Origin: Sporosarcina sp. FSL K6-1522 | GTDB taxonomy: Bacteria; Bacillota; Bacilli; Bacillales_A; Planococcaceae | NCBI RefSeq assembly: GCF_038622445.1 | Contig: NZ_CP152019.1 | Location: 1,053,501 to 1,117,500, forward strand | Length of the DNA stretch: 64,000 bases | Reading direction: 5' to 3' | In this document: piece by piece, positions 43,005 through 50,728 of the stretch | How the letters are laid out: each line of letters starts with the position of its first letter | How positions within the stretch are numbered: position 1 is the stretch's first letter | Program-made: the position numbers and the translations under genes | The notes under the pieces: model-generated | The model's database searches: none | Told to the model about the DNA's origin: nothing | The model's input: the letters and a program-made list of their open reading frames with translations, nothing else

Positions 43005-43959
43005 TCATATCATCTCTTTTCTTAAAAGTTAAAAGTCCTTTTCCATAATCAAGTTCTTCCCAACAATCGAACTTGAATGAAAAATGATCTAGGTAATCCA
43101 TGAAAAACATCTCTTTATCTAATTTATTAATTCTATAGTCAGCTAATATTAGCGCTATGATTCCTGTGGCATGTGCAGTTGCAAAAGAAGTCCCATTAAA
43201 AAGCGAATATTCATCATCATTATTAGTAGTTAGTATTTCTTCCCCTGGTAAAGCAAAATCAATTTCTTGCCTCGACGCAAAATTAGAACGTTGAAGTTCT
43301 CCATCGATTGAAGTAATTGATATTACGTTTTCATACTTAGCAGGATAATCAGTTTTCATGCCGTAGTTATTTCCAGCGGAAGCGACAATAATAATACCTT
43401 TTGATATTGCTTTGTCTATTGTTTGTTTCAATTCATCATTGTCAGTTTGAAATCCAAAGCTGATATTGATGATATCTATTTGTTCCTCTATACACCATTC
43501 TATCGCTTCGATAAAATGATCAATATTTCCTTTTCCTTCGTTATCTAGAACTTTAACATCATAAATTTCAGTACTTGGTGCAATACCGATTATCCCCATG
43601 TTGTTATCTTGGGCTGCGATAATACCAGCAATAGCAGTACCATGGCCAAATTCGTCTCTAATTGGTTTCCCTTTATTAATAACGTTAAATTCCTTAACTA
43701 CTGTTCCGACTAAATCTTCATGATCTTTATTAATGCCACTATCGACTATAGCAATTCTCATTTTATAATCTTCTTTAATACTATCCTTTTTTTTTACGGC
43801 TAGTATTTCTAAATTCCACGGAATTATTTGCTCTTCATAATCAGATTCATTTATTTCTTTATAATTTTCAACATCTCCTCTGTTTGAACTGTAAAAAAAA
43901 TAACTTGATATTAGTAGAATAATAACAAACACACTAATGATAAATTTCTTATTCTTTAT
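42979..43959 (-). CDS. membrane-anchored subtilisin-like serine protease (S8)
   Basis: The frame from GTG 43932 gives 317 residues with an N-terminal membrane helix. The catalytic triad is complete: D64 in I-A-I-V-D-S-G, H97 in F-G-H-G-T and S249 in N-G-T-S-F-A-T-A, with the oxyanion Asn at N188 (numbers from GTG 43932). There is no propeptide of the usual size. An AAGGAGG at 43976-43970 points ten bases ahead to an ATA codon at 43959-43957, in frame, that would add K-N-K-K-F-I-I-S, so the start is probably that codon rather than GTG 43932. Overlapping the toxin gene, it may process or export-mature the toxin. Confidence 0.8.
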   Translation of the reverse strand: MKNKKFIISVFVIILLISSYFFYSSNRGDVENYKEINESDYEEQIIPWNLEILAVKKKDSIKEDYKMRIAIVDSGINKDHEDLVGTVVKEFNVINKGKPIRDEFGHGTAIAGIIAAQDNNMGIIGIAPSTEIYDVKVLDNEGKGNIDHFIEAIEWCIEEQIDIINISFGFQTDNDELKQTIDKAISKGIIIVASAGNNYGMKTDYPAKYENVISITSIDGELQRSNFASRQEIDFALPGEEILTTNNDDEYSLFNGTSFATAHATGIIALILADYRINKLDKEMFFMDYLDHFSFKFDCWEELDYGKGLLTFKKRDDMNEFSEVCN

Positions 43960-44385
43960 CTTATAACTTCCTCCTTTTTATATAAATATCACTATATGGT
44001 ATTTTAGGGATAAAAATCCTTATAGTGATAATTTAGCATTTAATGGTTATTTAATCAAGTTATAAATTTTCACTTGTCGTACGCTGTTCAAGCAACGTTA
44101 TTTCTATGAAAGAAATGATAGCAGGATTTCAATAACAGCTGGCAACTGGATCCAGAAGAACATGGCTTATAAAACGATGGTTCTGTAAATTAGAAGAAAA
44201 TCACATAGAGGAAGACCGATTAAAGTGAATCTAACACAATTCCATTGTGTATAATTCGATATTGCATGCTCCGTATAGCTACCAAGGCTCTCCTAACTTG
44301 CAATAATCGGTTACAAATTTGTATGGGAGGGTTGTTTATCATGTAATAAAAATTTTCCCTAAAAATTAAGGAGAAAGATCCGTCA
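43960..44385. other. gene-free stretch between toxin cassette and YheE-like gene
   Basis: About 425 AT-rich bases. Apart from the AAGGAGG ribosome site of the protease gene at 43970-43976 I see no supportable gene, RNA or clear hairpin. Short phrases such as CACAATTCCATTGTG form a small palindrome near 44238. It may be decayed insertion DNA. Confidence 0.4.
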
Positions 44386-44422
44386 ACTAAAAAACGTGGC
44401 TAATAAGCAGCCACGTTTTTTA
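44386..44422 (-). terminator. intrinsic terminator after the YheE-like gene
   Basis: ACTAAAAAACGTGGCT and AGCCACGTTTTTTAGT form a 16-bp stem; the T-run is part of the arm, and it covers the stop codon of the minus-strand gene. Confidence 0.88.
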
Positions 44423-44641
44423 GTGTGTTAAATGCTTAAACATCAAGTTGTGTACGTTAGCTTCAACGAAATTAACGTCATCTTCTTCAATTTTACTATG
44501 AGGTTGTGGGTTAAACCATTGAACTTCCTTGTCATGAAAAATCCCTCGATAGTTGTTCCCCTCAATGTTTAGTTTGAACTGAATACGTTCGTGAACTTGC
44601 CCTTCAAACAATGGTGTAATTATCTCGATATTTTGTAGCAT
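44420..44641 (-). CDS. small YheE-like (DUF5342-like) protein
   Basis: 73 residues. The pattern P-L-F-E..F-K-L-N-I-E-G-N-N-Y-R-G-I-F-H-D-K-E-V-Q-W-F-N-P-Q-P and a C-terminal V-E-A-N-V-H-N-L-M resembles Bacillus YheE (DUF5342), a small soluble protein of unknown function. A purine-rich site precedes ATG 44641. It is the only gene in the island with a familiar chromosomal counterpart; it may be an older backbone gene trapped there. Confidence 0.6.
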   Translation of the reverse strand: MLQNIEIITPLFEGQVHERIQFKLNIEGNNYRGIFHDKEVQWFNPQPHSKIEEDDVNFVEANVHNLMFKHLTH

Positions 44642-44843
44642 AATGAAAATCCCCTTTCTGATTTGGTCTTTAAAGTATTCCCTGAACTTTTTTGCTTATG
44701 TTTTGTTTCGCTTCCGTTTTGCTTATGTCCTTATAGTAACTATCCAAAATTAGAGAGTAAGGTGAAGAAGATTAGAGTTTGGTGAGAGTAAAACAACAAA
44801 GTGTATTCACCCATTCGCAGAAAAATTTAGCTTCATTTCTCAA

Positions 44844-44870
44844 TAAAAAAAGCTGCCTTGTAAAGGCAGC
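44844..44870 (-). terminator. second terminator of the RHH gene
   Basis: GCTGCCTT (44852-44859) and AAGGCAGC (44863-44870) form an 8-bp stem with loop of three, followed on the minus strand by seven T. Confidence 0.85.
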
Positions 44871-44929
44871 CGATTATTTCAAATCGAACATATTTCACTT
44901 GTGTATGATTCGTATTCATTTTAATCAAT

Positions 44930-44965
44930 AAAAAAAGTAGGTAAGTTATCGTTCAACTTTCCTAC
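44930..44965 (-). terminator. first terminator of the RHH gene
   Basis: On the minus strand GTAGGAAAGTT pairs with AACTTACCTAC except for one mismatch, followed by seven T. It is 20 bases past the RHH stop. Confidence 0.8.
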
Positions 44966-44984
44966 CCTATCACTTTCCATGACA

Positions 44985-45569
44985 TTAGTTATCCTCCTTA
45001 TTTAGAAAGTCCATTAATGCTAAATGTAGCACGTCCGATTTGTTTACCCTCTCTGCCTGGCAGAAGTTGTCCAGTTGTTTTCCTATATCTTTATCTATAA
45101 CTACAGTCTTACGTGTCTTATCGCCTTGTGGAAGCTGTTTAATGCGGTCGTGTAGCGTTCCCTGTACTTGGATTGTCGGTGATGCTTCTTGCCATGAACG
45201 TAGCATTTCCTTAATCATACCGACTTCATCACTGGTGAACTGTTGGTGAACGACATGTGAAACGCCTGTCACCTGCGTGTTACTCGGGATGATGTCTGTA
45301 TTACTCTGTGTGATAGGCTTGTGAACCCTTGGTGATGGACTCTTTTTCACATGGAAGTCAAAGATACTTTTATCTAATGGCTCAACGCCTTCTCCTACAT
45401 AGTGCCACCCTAACGGTGCTTTGGTGTTGTATTTATATCCTGCTGCCTTCAATGCTGTTAAAAACGGCTTCTGACTAATACCGTCAATTTCCTTTGCTAC
45501 TGCTTCGGCTTTATTAGTTTTCAATGCTTCAATGATACTCCGTATGGAAGCCTGTTCATCTATCATCAT
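44985..45569 (-). CDS. ribbon-helix-helix DNA-binding protein, plasmid- or phage-like
   Basis: 194 residues in three parts. The first ~65 residues form a small domain (S-I-R-S-I-I-E-A-L, A-A-G-Y-K-Y-N-T-K-A-P-L-G-W-H-Y). A Ser/Thr/Pro-rich linker follows, then a C-terminal CopG/ribbon-helix-helix motif, R-K-T-V-V-I-D-K-D-I-G-K-Q-L-D-N-F-C with V-N-K-S-D-V-L-H-L-A-L. Such modular proteins are common on plasmids and integrative elements as copy-control or partition regulators. No replication or integrase gene is nearby, so it is probably a remnant of a mobile element. Confidence 0.7.
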   Translation of the reverse strand: MMIDEQASIRSIIEALKTNKAEAVAKEIDGISQKPFLTALKAAGYKYNTKAPLGWHYVGEGVEPLDKSIFDFHVKKSPSPRVHKPITQSNTDIIPSNTQVTGVSHVVHQQFTSDEVGMIKEMLRSWQEASPTIQVQGTLHDRIKQLPQGDKTRKTVVIDKDIGKQLDNFCQAERVNKSDVLHLALMDFLNKEDN

Positions 45570-45687
45570 ACTTGCTTCACCCTCGATTCACCCATAGTCA
45601 TATATGTGCTATTCAACATGAACTTGGGTTCACCTGCAAGCATAAAAAAAGAATACTAAAATCTCCAATATTTAAACATATAGCAAA

Positions 45688-45719
45688 AAACCACTTCTAG
45701 TTTAGAGGTGGTTTTTATT
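45688..45719. terminator. intrinsic terminator
   Basis: AAACCACTTCTA pairs with TAGAGGTGGTTT (12 bp, loop of three) with A/T-runs on both sides. No gene ends directly at it, so it may belong to a lost gene. Confidence 0.75.
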
Positions 45720-45792
45720 GGATGCCGCGTGATGTGATTGCCACCCTGTAATGGCAGCTTTTTTATTGAGTAACGGAATCAAATACTTCCTT

Positions 45793-45815
45793 GAACTAAA
45801 GTTATGTAAACTAGA
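45793..45815 (+). repeat. 23-base motif shared with 41419, right copy
   Basis: Direct repeat of 41419-41441 with one mismatch. The following bases (TTTGTATACACAATAC) differ from the left copy. Confidence 0.5.
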
Positions 45816-45876
45816 TTTGTATACACAATACACATAAGAATAAATATGAAGGTGGTCGAGGTCTTGAAAGATAAAA

Positions 45877-45897
45877 ACACGCCTTTTTTAGGCGTGT
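45877..45897 (-). terminator. intrinsic terminator after the DUF4288 gene
   Basis: ACACGCCT (45877-45884) and AGGCGTGT (45890-45897) pair; on the minus strand TTTTTATC follows. It is about 20 bases past the DUF4288 stop. Confidence 0.85.
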
Positions 45898-45917
45898 CCG
45901 TAGTACAAAATCAATTC

Positions 45918-46250
45918 TTACTTGTCAAGGGAATACAATTCTATGACTTCATCTGCAGTAATTGGCTCATCAAATAATAAATAGCGGCTGTAAACTTCTT
46001 TGAAATTAATATTCCCTTCGAATTCATCAATAGTTTCAAATGTATCCAAGATTCTTACCAGACTCCATGTAGTTTGTCCACCGTCTGCATTTTCGTAAGT
46101 ATCATTAACAAAATGACGATGAATTTTCGATTCTATTTCATCGTCATTTGCAGCTTCTACTAATACGATGGTTTCTTCGAATGTTTTAGATGAGTAAAGG
46201 TTTGGTATTACAGTAGATTCTAATAATACTTTGACTGAATAGATACTCAT
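45918..46250 (-). CDS. DUF4288-like protein, putative immunity protein
   Basis: 110 residues, soluble. The pattern Y-S-V-K-V-L-L-E-S, F-E-E-T-I-V-L-V-E-A-A-N-D-D-E, G-Q-T-T-W-S-L-V-R-I-L-D and E-V-Y-S-R-Y-L matches DUF4288, whose members often sit beside polymorphic toxins. It lies 24 bases after a secreted toxin-like protein on the same strand, the usual toxin-then-immunity order. The immunity role is inferred. Confidence 0.7.
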   Translation of the reverse strand: MSIYSVKVLLESTVIPNLYSSKTFEETIVLVEAANDDEIESKIHRHFVNDTYENADGGQTTWSLVRILDTFETIDEFEGNINFKEVYSRYLLFDEPITADEVIELYSLDK

Positions 46251-46274
46251 AATCTATCTCCCTAAATTATTTAA

Positions 46275-46736
46275 TCATTTTTTAAAACGATTATCAGTTA
46301 ATAGTTTCTTTGCGCTTTTTGCACGTGATTTACCTGCTTTAGCATCCTTTTCAATTTCGTTAAGAGTTTTACCCAAATATTCGCCTGGAAATTGGCCTCT
46401 AATAGCCGCTTTTCTATTTTTAGAGATATATTGATCTGCAGTCTCTTTTTTGATAAACGAATTTATACAATCTCCAATCCAAGTCCCTACTTTATAAGTG
46501 GCGAAACCTACTGTAAAGATTCCTGCACCAATCACAAGAGCTTGTCCTACACCCGGGACAAAAACCAATGCGCCAACAGCAGCCTGAGGATTTACTTCTA
46601 AATCTTCATCAATAACAATCTCCAGTTCCGATTGTATAAAGTCAATATCCTCTTTTTCTGTCGCTAGTACATTAATCGGTGTATAAGCGACTAGCAAAGC
46701 ACCTGATAAAACTACACTTAATAACTTTTTAGTCAT
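46275..46736 (-). CDS. small secreted toxin-like protein
   Basis: 153 residues. A signal peptide (1-~26, V-L-A), an acidic linker (27-50), a glycine-rich hydrophobic stretch (52-86: V-G-A-L-V-F-V-P-G-V-G-Q-A-L-V-I-G) and a basic C-terminus with N-R-K-A-A-I-R-G-Q-F-P-G-E-Y-L-G-K-T-L and ending L-L-T-D-N-R-F-K-K. I do not recognise the C-terminal domain with certainty, but the same order of parts is seen in the larger toxin at 42069. GAAGGAAAG precedes the ATG. Confidence 0.6.
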   Translation of the reverse strand: MTKKLLSVVLSGALLVAYTPINVLATEKEDIDFIQSELEIVIDEDLEVNPQAAVGALVFVPGVGQALVIGAGIFTVGFATYKVGTWIGDCINSFIKKETADQYISKNRKAAIRGQFPGEYLGKTLNEIEKDAKAGKSRAKSAKKLLTDNRFKK

Positions 46737-47008
46737 TTACTTTCCTTCTCTGGTAATTTTTAATACATTCGGATATTATTATACAACAAATTAAAAAGAA
46801 AATTCAAATATTTGCAAGTGTTAAAATGTACTTTTAAAAAAATCGAATCATACACAATGCAAATATGTTAGATTCAAAAACAGCTCAATCCATTGATACA
46901 TAAGGGATTGAGCTGTTTTTGTGTGGTTTATTTTTTTCTTACATCATTTGAATCTAACATAGCGTGTGCTAGTATTAACGTAAAGTAGATTGGAGTTTGT
47001 AAGTTAAA
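46737..47008. other. gene-free stretch with inverted repeat and terminator
   Basis: About 270 AT-rich bases. A 14-bp inverted repeat (ATGTTAGATTCAAA at 46865 and its complement at 46947) brackets the terminator at 46876-46920. No gene is supportable. Confidence 0.5.
46876..46920. terminator. strong hairpin terminator inside an inverted repeat
   Basis: AAAAACAGCTCAATCC (46876-46891) pairs perfectly with 46905-46920, a 16-bp stem with A/T-runs on both sides. It follows no obvious gene. Confidence 0.85.
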
Positions 47009-47077
47009 ATGCGTGAGGAAGTGTACGGAAAGCATGATTGAGATGGTTATGTGTTTGTAGATGTAACGTTGGTATGA
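47009..47077 (+). pseudogene. decayed 3' end of a Dph6-like gene
   Basis: Reading R-E-E-V-Y-G-K-H-D-stop-D-G-Y-V-F-V-D-V-T-L-V-stop, it aligns with the last residues of the Dph6-like gene at 40296 (R-E-R-V, G-Q-H-E-R-D-G-Y-V-F-V-D-V-T-L-E). It carries one in-frame stop and a small deletion. It marks the right side of the accessory island. Confidence 0.75.
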
Positions 47078-47097
47078 TAGAGGCAATATATTAAAAA

Positions 47098-47139
47098 AAT
47101 CCCCATCCACGCGTTCGCTTAGCGCGTGGATGGGGTTCC
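47098..47139. terminator. bidirectional hairpin terminator
   Basis: CCCCATCCACGCG (47101-47113) pairs perfectly with CGCGTGGATGGGG (47123-47135). It lies between the decayed gene and the convergent methyltransferase. Confidence 0.88.
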
Positions 47140-48306
47140 TTATTGGTCCAATAAATCCCCTAGTTCTCTCTCCAAAAATGGATCAGCATTCAATAAGTTT
47201 TTGAACGCATGGTAGCGTGCATAGTCCTCAGCAGAAGATTTCTTCCCTGTCTGATAAGCCCGTATTAACACGTTTTTTGGCGTATGTTCCATGTCGATGA
47301 ACTCCAGCAGCTGTGCTTCGTAACCAACGAGTGATAGAAGCTCGGCGCGGATGGAGTCGGTTGCGAGTGCAGCGAAGCGTTCTTTGATGAGTCCGTGTTG
47401 CAGCATGACATCAAGCGCGGGTGATTCAAGTTGTGAGAATAATTCATGCTGACAACAAGGGACACTTAAAATGACTTTGGCTCCCCATTTCACGGCGCGG
47501 GCTAGCGCCATATCAGTGGCGACATCACAGGCATGTAGCGTGACGACCATATCGACAGACGTTTCGTCGTTGAAGTCGTTAATATCCCCGACAAGAAACT
47601 CTAGGTTATCATAACCGAGATCCTGCGCAATGACGTTACATTCCTCAATGACTTCTTTTTTCAAATCAAGCCCCGTTACCTTAATATCCAATCCTTTTTC
47701 AATACGCAAATAATGATACAGCGCGAATGTTAAATACGATTTTCCTGAACCAAAATCTAGAATGCGCACAGTACGATCCTTTGGCAAATAGGCTAGTGAG
47801 TCATCGATAAATTCGACAAAGCGATTAATTTGCCTAAATTTGTCGTGTTTTTGTTTTTTTACTTTGCCATCAGGCGTCTGTACACCGAGACGTACTAAAA
47901 ACGGATAAGGCGTGTTTTCATCGAGTAAATAATTCTTCTTGCGATTATGTGATAAATCGGCGACTTTGCCGGACAGCACTTTATCCGATTTCCACATTAC
48001 TTTGAATTTCTTGGAGATTTGCACATGGATTTTTTCATCGGAAAACTCAGCATGAACTTGTTTAAACTGTTCCAGCAGTTGTTGCATATACGTTTGTAAG
48101 GCATCTGGGAGGATATTTTCATGTTTTAAAATACGCTCATACTGATATTCAAACTGGATGTGTAATTGGCCTTTCAATTCCACTGGTTTGATTTTCACAC
48201 GTTTTAAGTCATCCGTCTTTGTGCGGGATTGGCTGATTGTTCCGCTAATAAATGTGCCGCTGATCATCCGGCTTGTCAGCTCAGCCACTAATTCTTCAAA
48301 TTGCAT
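47140..48306 (-). CDS. SAM-dependent methyltransferase, METTL25/GSTCD-like
   Basis: 388 residues. A ~155-residue N-terminal part is followed by a Rossmann methyltransferase: I-L-D-F-G-S-G-K-S-Y-L-T-F-A binds SAM, then T-L-H-A-C-D-V-A-T-D and V-P-C-C-Q-H-E-L, words typical of the Methyltransf_32 group. Members are thought to act on RNA or proteins; the target here is unknown. The start has CGAGGAG upstream. A nitroreductase gene follows upstream on the same strand with a 20-base gap. Confidence 0.85.
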   Translation of the reverse strand: MQFEELVAELTSRMISGTFISGTISQSRTKTDDLKRVKIKPVELKGQLHIQFEYQYERILKHENILPDALQTYMQQLLEQFKQVHAEFSDEKIHVQISKKFKVMWKSDKVLSGKVADLSHNRKKNYLLDENTPYPFLVRLGVQTPDGKVKKQKHDKFRQINRFVEFIDDSLAYLPKDRTVRILDFGSGKSYLTFALYHYLRIEKGLDIKVTGLDLKKEVIEECNVIAQDLGYDNLEFLVGDINDFNDETSVDMVVTLHACDVATDMALARAVKWGAKVILSVPCCQHELFSQLESPALDVMLQHGLIKERFAALATDSIRAELLSLVGYEAQLLEFIDMEHTPKNVLIRAYQTGKKSSAEDYARYHAFKNLLNADPFLERELGDLLDQ

Positions 48307-48326
48307 CGTTATCGCTCCTCGTACGG

Positions 48327-49058
48327 TTACTCAAATTCAAATCCCTGCTCTTGAAGAAAGTCTTTCATATGTGTACGTCGTGGCTTACGTAAGAAGGTAG
48401 CCATTGAATCAGACCAAGCCGCATCTTTTTGGTTGGAGTCACGGCTTGCATAATACTTATTCATCGTTTCGTCGTAAGCAGGGAGAAGTTCGTCATATTT
48501 CTTTGTATTATAGTCGTTTTCGTGAATAATCGCTTCGATTGGCAATCGTGGTTTCACTTCGTTTGCTTCATCTGGAACGCCGATTGTCATGGCAAACATC
48601 GGTGCAACGCCTTTCGGTAGGCCAAATAATTCACTGATTTCCATCGGCGCATTCCGCACACCACCGATATAGCAAATGCCGTACCCTTTAGACTCAGCGG
48701 CTACTGCCACGTTTTGGGCAAACAAAGCTACGTCTGTAACGCCAACGAGTAGATTTTCCGCATGGGAAAAATCAATGTTGCCTCCTGCTAATGCCGCTGC
48801 TTTTTCTAACCGACAATAATCTACGCAGAAAATGAGTACAGCACCGGCAGATAGAATTTGTTGTGGATTTTTTGTGAGCCCTGCAAGTGTGTTGCGTTTA
48901 GCCGAATTAGTTACATGAATAACAGAATAGGCTTGGACAAAGTGTGAACTTGCTGCAGCTTGTCCAGCGTGTATGAGTTCGTGCACAGAATCGGTAGATA
49001 AGGGGATGTCCTTATATTTTCGTACAGAAGCGTGTGCCGTTAATAATTCGATGACCAT
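48327..49058 (-). CDS. NADPH-dependent FMN oxidoreductase, NfsA/NfrA type
   Basis: 243 residues. A flavin nitroreductase fold: S-V-R-K-Y-K-D near the start (FMN phosphate), the middle S-S-H-F-V-Q-A-Y-S-V-I and G-Y-G-I-C-Y-I-G-G-V-R-N, and a C-terminal basic D-S-N-Q-K-D-A-A-W segment as in NfsA/NfrA (YwcG). It can reduce nitro compounds, quinones or FMN. Divergent from the glutamate synthase-like gene. Likely co-transcribed with the methyltransferase gene. Confidence 0.9.
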   Translation of the reverse strand: MVIELLTAHASVRKYKDIPLSTDSVHELIHAGQAAASSHFVQAYSVIHVTNSAKRNTLAGLTKNPQQILSAGAVLIFCVDYCRLEKAAALAGGNIDFSHAENLLVGVTDVALFAQNVAVAAESKGYGICYIGGVRNAPMEISELFGLPKGVAPMFAMTIGVPDEANEVKPRLPIEAIIHENDYNTKKYDELLPAYDETMNKYYASRDSNQKDAAWSDSMATFLRKPRRTHMKDFLQEQGFEFE

Positions 49059-49149
49059 AAAATCCCTCCGAAAAATAGTTGTATGAATTAAGGTTAACAG
49101 ACTTTATTAGTGGTAAACATCTATTAACGCTTGGAAAAGGGGTGTGGCT

Positions 49150-50709
49150 ATGTTTTGGATTGAAAGTGTGTCGATTACGATGGCATTGCTGATTTTGTTT
49201 TTGGTTGTGTTGCCGACTGCGATTGCTATCTACTTGTATGTGTTTGACAGGCGGCAAAGGCAACATGCGATTCTTCGAAATTACCCGATTTTAGGGAGAA
49301 TGCGTTATTTTTTAGAGAAGACAGGACCAGAGCTCCGGCAATATTTGTTTGACGATGACAACGATGGGGAGCCGTTTAATCGCGAGGAATACTTGCATAT
49401 GGTGATGCCGGGGAAATATTTGAACAGTGTCATTGGTTTTGGCTCGAAACGGGATTTTAATGAGGCGGGCTTCTATATCCGCAATGCGATGTTCACGAAG
49501 CAGAATGAGGAAATGCGTGTGGATAATGAAGGGCTTATCGATACGATGCGTTATGTCGTCAAAGAGGATAATTTATTTTCACGGAAAGAGCATCGTGAAG
49601 AGATTCCGGCGTTGCCGTGGCTATTGCCAGAAGATGATGCGGTCATTATCGGTCCGAATTGTCAGCATCCTTTCCTTGTTCGCAGTATGCTCGGGCAATC
49701 TGCGATGAGTTACAGGGCGCTTGGGGAAAATGCGATTACCGCTTTGTCGAAAGGGATTGGCATGGCGCAAGGAGCGTGGATGAATACGGGGGAAGGCGGC
49801 CTTTCTTCGCATTATTTAGCTGGTGGTGCGGATATTATTGCTCAAATCGGCTCGGGCTTGTTTGGTTTTCGGACGGAGGACGTGGAGTTTAGTTGGGAAC
49901 GGCTCCGCGAAAAAGCGGAGATTCCGCAAGTGAAGGCCTTTGAAATTAAGTTGGCACAAGGGGCGAAAATGCGTGGTGGCCATGTTGAGGGGGCAAAAGT
50001 GACGGAGGAAATTGCTGCGATTCGCAATGTTGTCCCATATAAGACCATCAATAGTCCGAACCGTTTTCACCAGTTCGATGATTACACAACGCTGTTTGAT
50101 TTCACAGAAAAGATTCGGCAGCATTCAGGTAAGCCAGTTGGTATTAAAGTCGTCATTGGGAGCAAGCAGGATGCAGAAGACTTGGCATCATTTATGCATG
50201 AGACAGGGCTTGGGTCAGATCATATCTCACTCGATGGTGGGGAAGGTGGCTCAGGGGCGACCTATCAAGATCTTGCTGATAGTGTTGGTTTACCGTTGCG
50301 TTCTTCGCTAGTCCTTCTGGATGATGCGCTGAAGAAATACGGCGTGAGGGATAGAGTGAAAATCATTGCGTCAGGGAAAATTACAACGCCGGACCGTGCT
50401 GCCATTGCCTTGGCGATGGGCGCAGATCTCGTACAGATGGCGCGTGGTTTTATGATTTCCGTCGGTTGTATTATGGCGCATAAATGTCATACCAATACAT
50501 GTCCAGCGGGCGTTGCAACTACGGATAAGAAGCTACAGCAAGGGCTCGTTGTAGAAGAGAAGCAATACCGTGTGACGAACTATATTTTGACGATGCGCGA
50601 AGGACTTTTTCGAATTGCGGTCGCCGCGGGACTTGATTCGCCAACAAAGTTTGACCGCCAACATGTCGTGTACAAAGATGAGAGAGGGAGAGTTTTCCCA
50701 GTTGAATGA
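49150..50709 (+). CDS. FMN-binding glutamate synthase family protein
   Basis: 519 residues. An N-terminal membrane helix (about 5-30) is followed by the GltB-like synthase barrel with S-L-D-G-G-E-G-G-S-G-A-T, K-I-I-A-S-G-K-I and the iron-sulfur-type C-I-M-A-H-K-C-H-T-N-T-C-P-A-G-V. There is no glutamine amidotransferase domain, so it is not a full glutamate synthase; such stand-alone proteins have unknown substrates. The start is ATG 49150 after AAAAGGGG. Confidence 0.9.
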   Translation: MFWIESVSITMALLILFLVVLPTAIAIYLYVFDRRQRQHAILRNYPILGRMRYFLEKTGPELRQYLFDDDNDGEPFNREEYLHMVMPGKYLNSVIGFGSKRDFNEAGFYIRNAMFTKQNEEMRVDNEGLIDTMRYVVKEDNLFSRKEHREEIPALPWLLPEDDAVIIGPNCQHPFLVRSMLGQSAMSYRALGENAITALSKGIGMAQGAWMNTGEGGLSSHYLAGGADIIAQIGSGLFGFRTEDVEFSWERLREKAEIPQVKAFEIKLAQGAKMRGGHVEGAKVTEEIAAIRNVVPYKTINSPNRFHQFDDYTTLFDFTEKIRQHSGKPVGIKVVIGSKQDAEDLASFMHETGLGSDHISLDGGEGGSGATYQDLADSVGLPLRSSLVLLDDALKKYGVRDRVKIIASGKITTPDRAAIALAMGADLVQMARGFMISVGCIMAHKCHTNTCPAGVATTDKKLQQGLVVEEKQYRVTNYILTMREGLFRIAVAAGLDSPTKFDRQHVVYKDERGRVFPVE

Positions 50710-50728
50710 TATAGGATAGTTTATCTGA

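Larger units (their letters stand above)
44642..44984. other. gene-free spacer with two terminators
   Basis: About 340 bases upstream of the YheE-like gene and downstream of the RHH gene. It holds the two terminators listed separately, and a short direct repeat (TTTTGCTTATGT twice near 44690-44730) close to the YheE-like start that may be promoter DNA. Confidence 0.5.
45570..45876. other. gene-free spacer with terminator and repeated motif
   Basis: About 300 bases. It contains the hairpin at 45688-45714, the second copy of the 23-base motif at 45793 and short AT-rich sequence; no gene can be supported. Confidence 0.5.

Noticed and set aside
44985..45569. Replication initiator of an integrated plasmid
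   Set aside because: The RHH motif fits a regulator; no Rep domain, iterons or integrase were found nearby.
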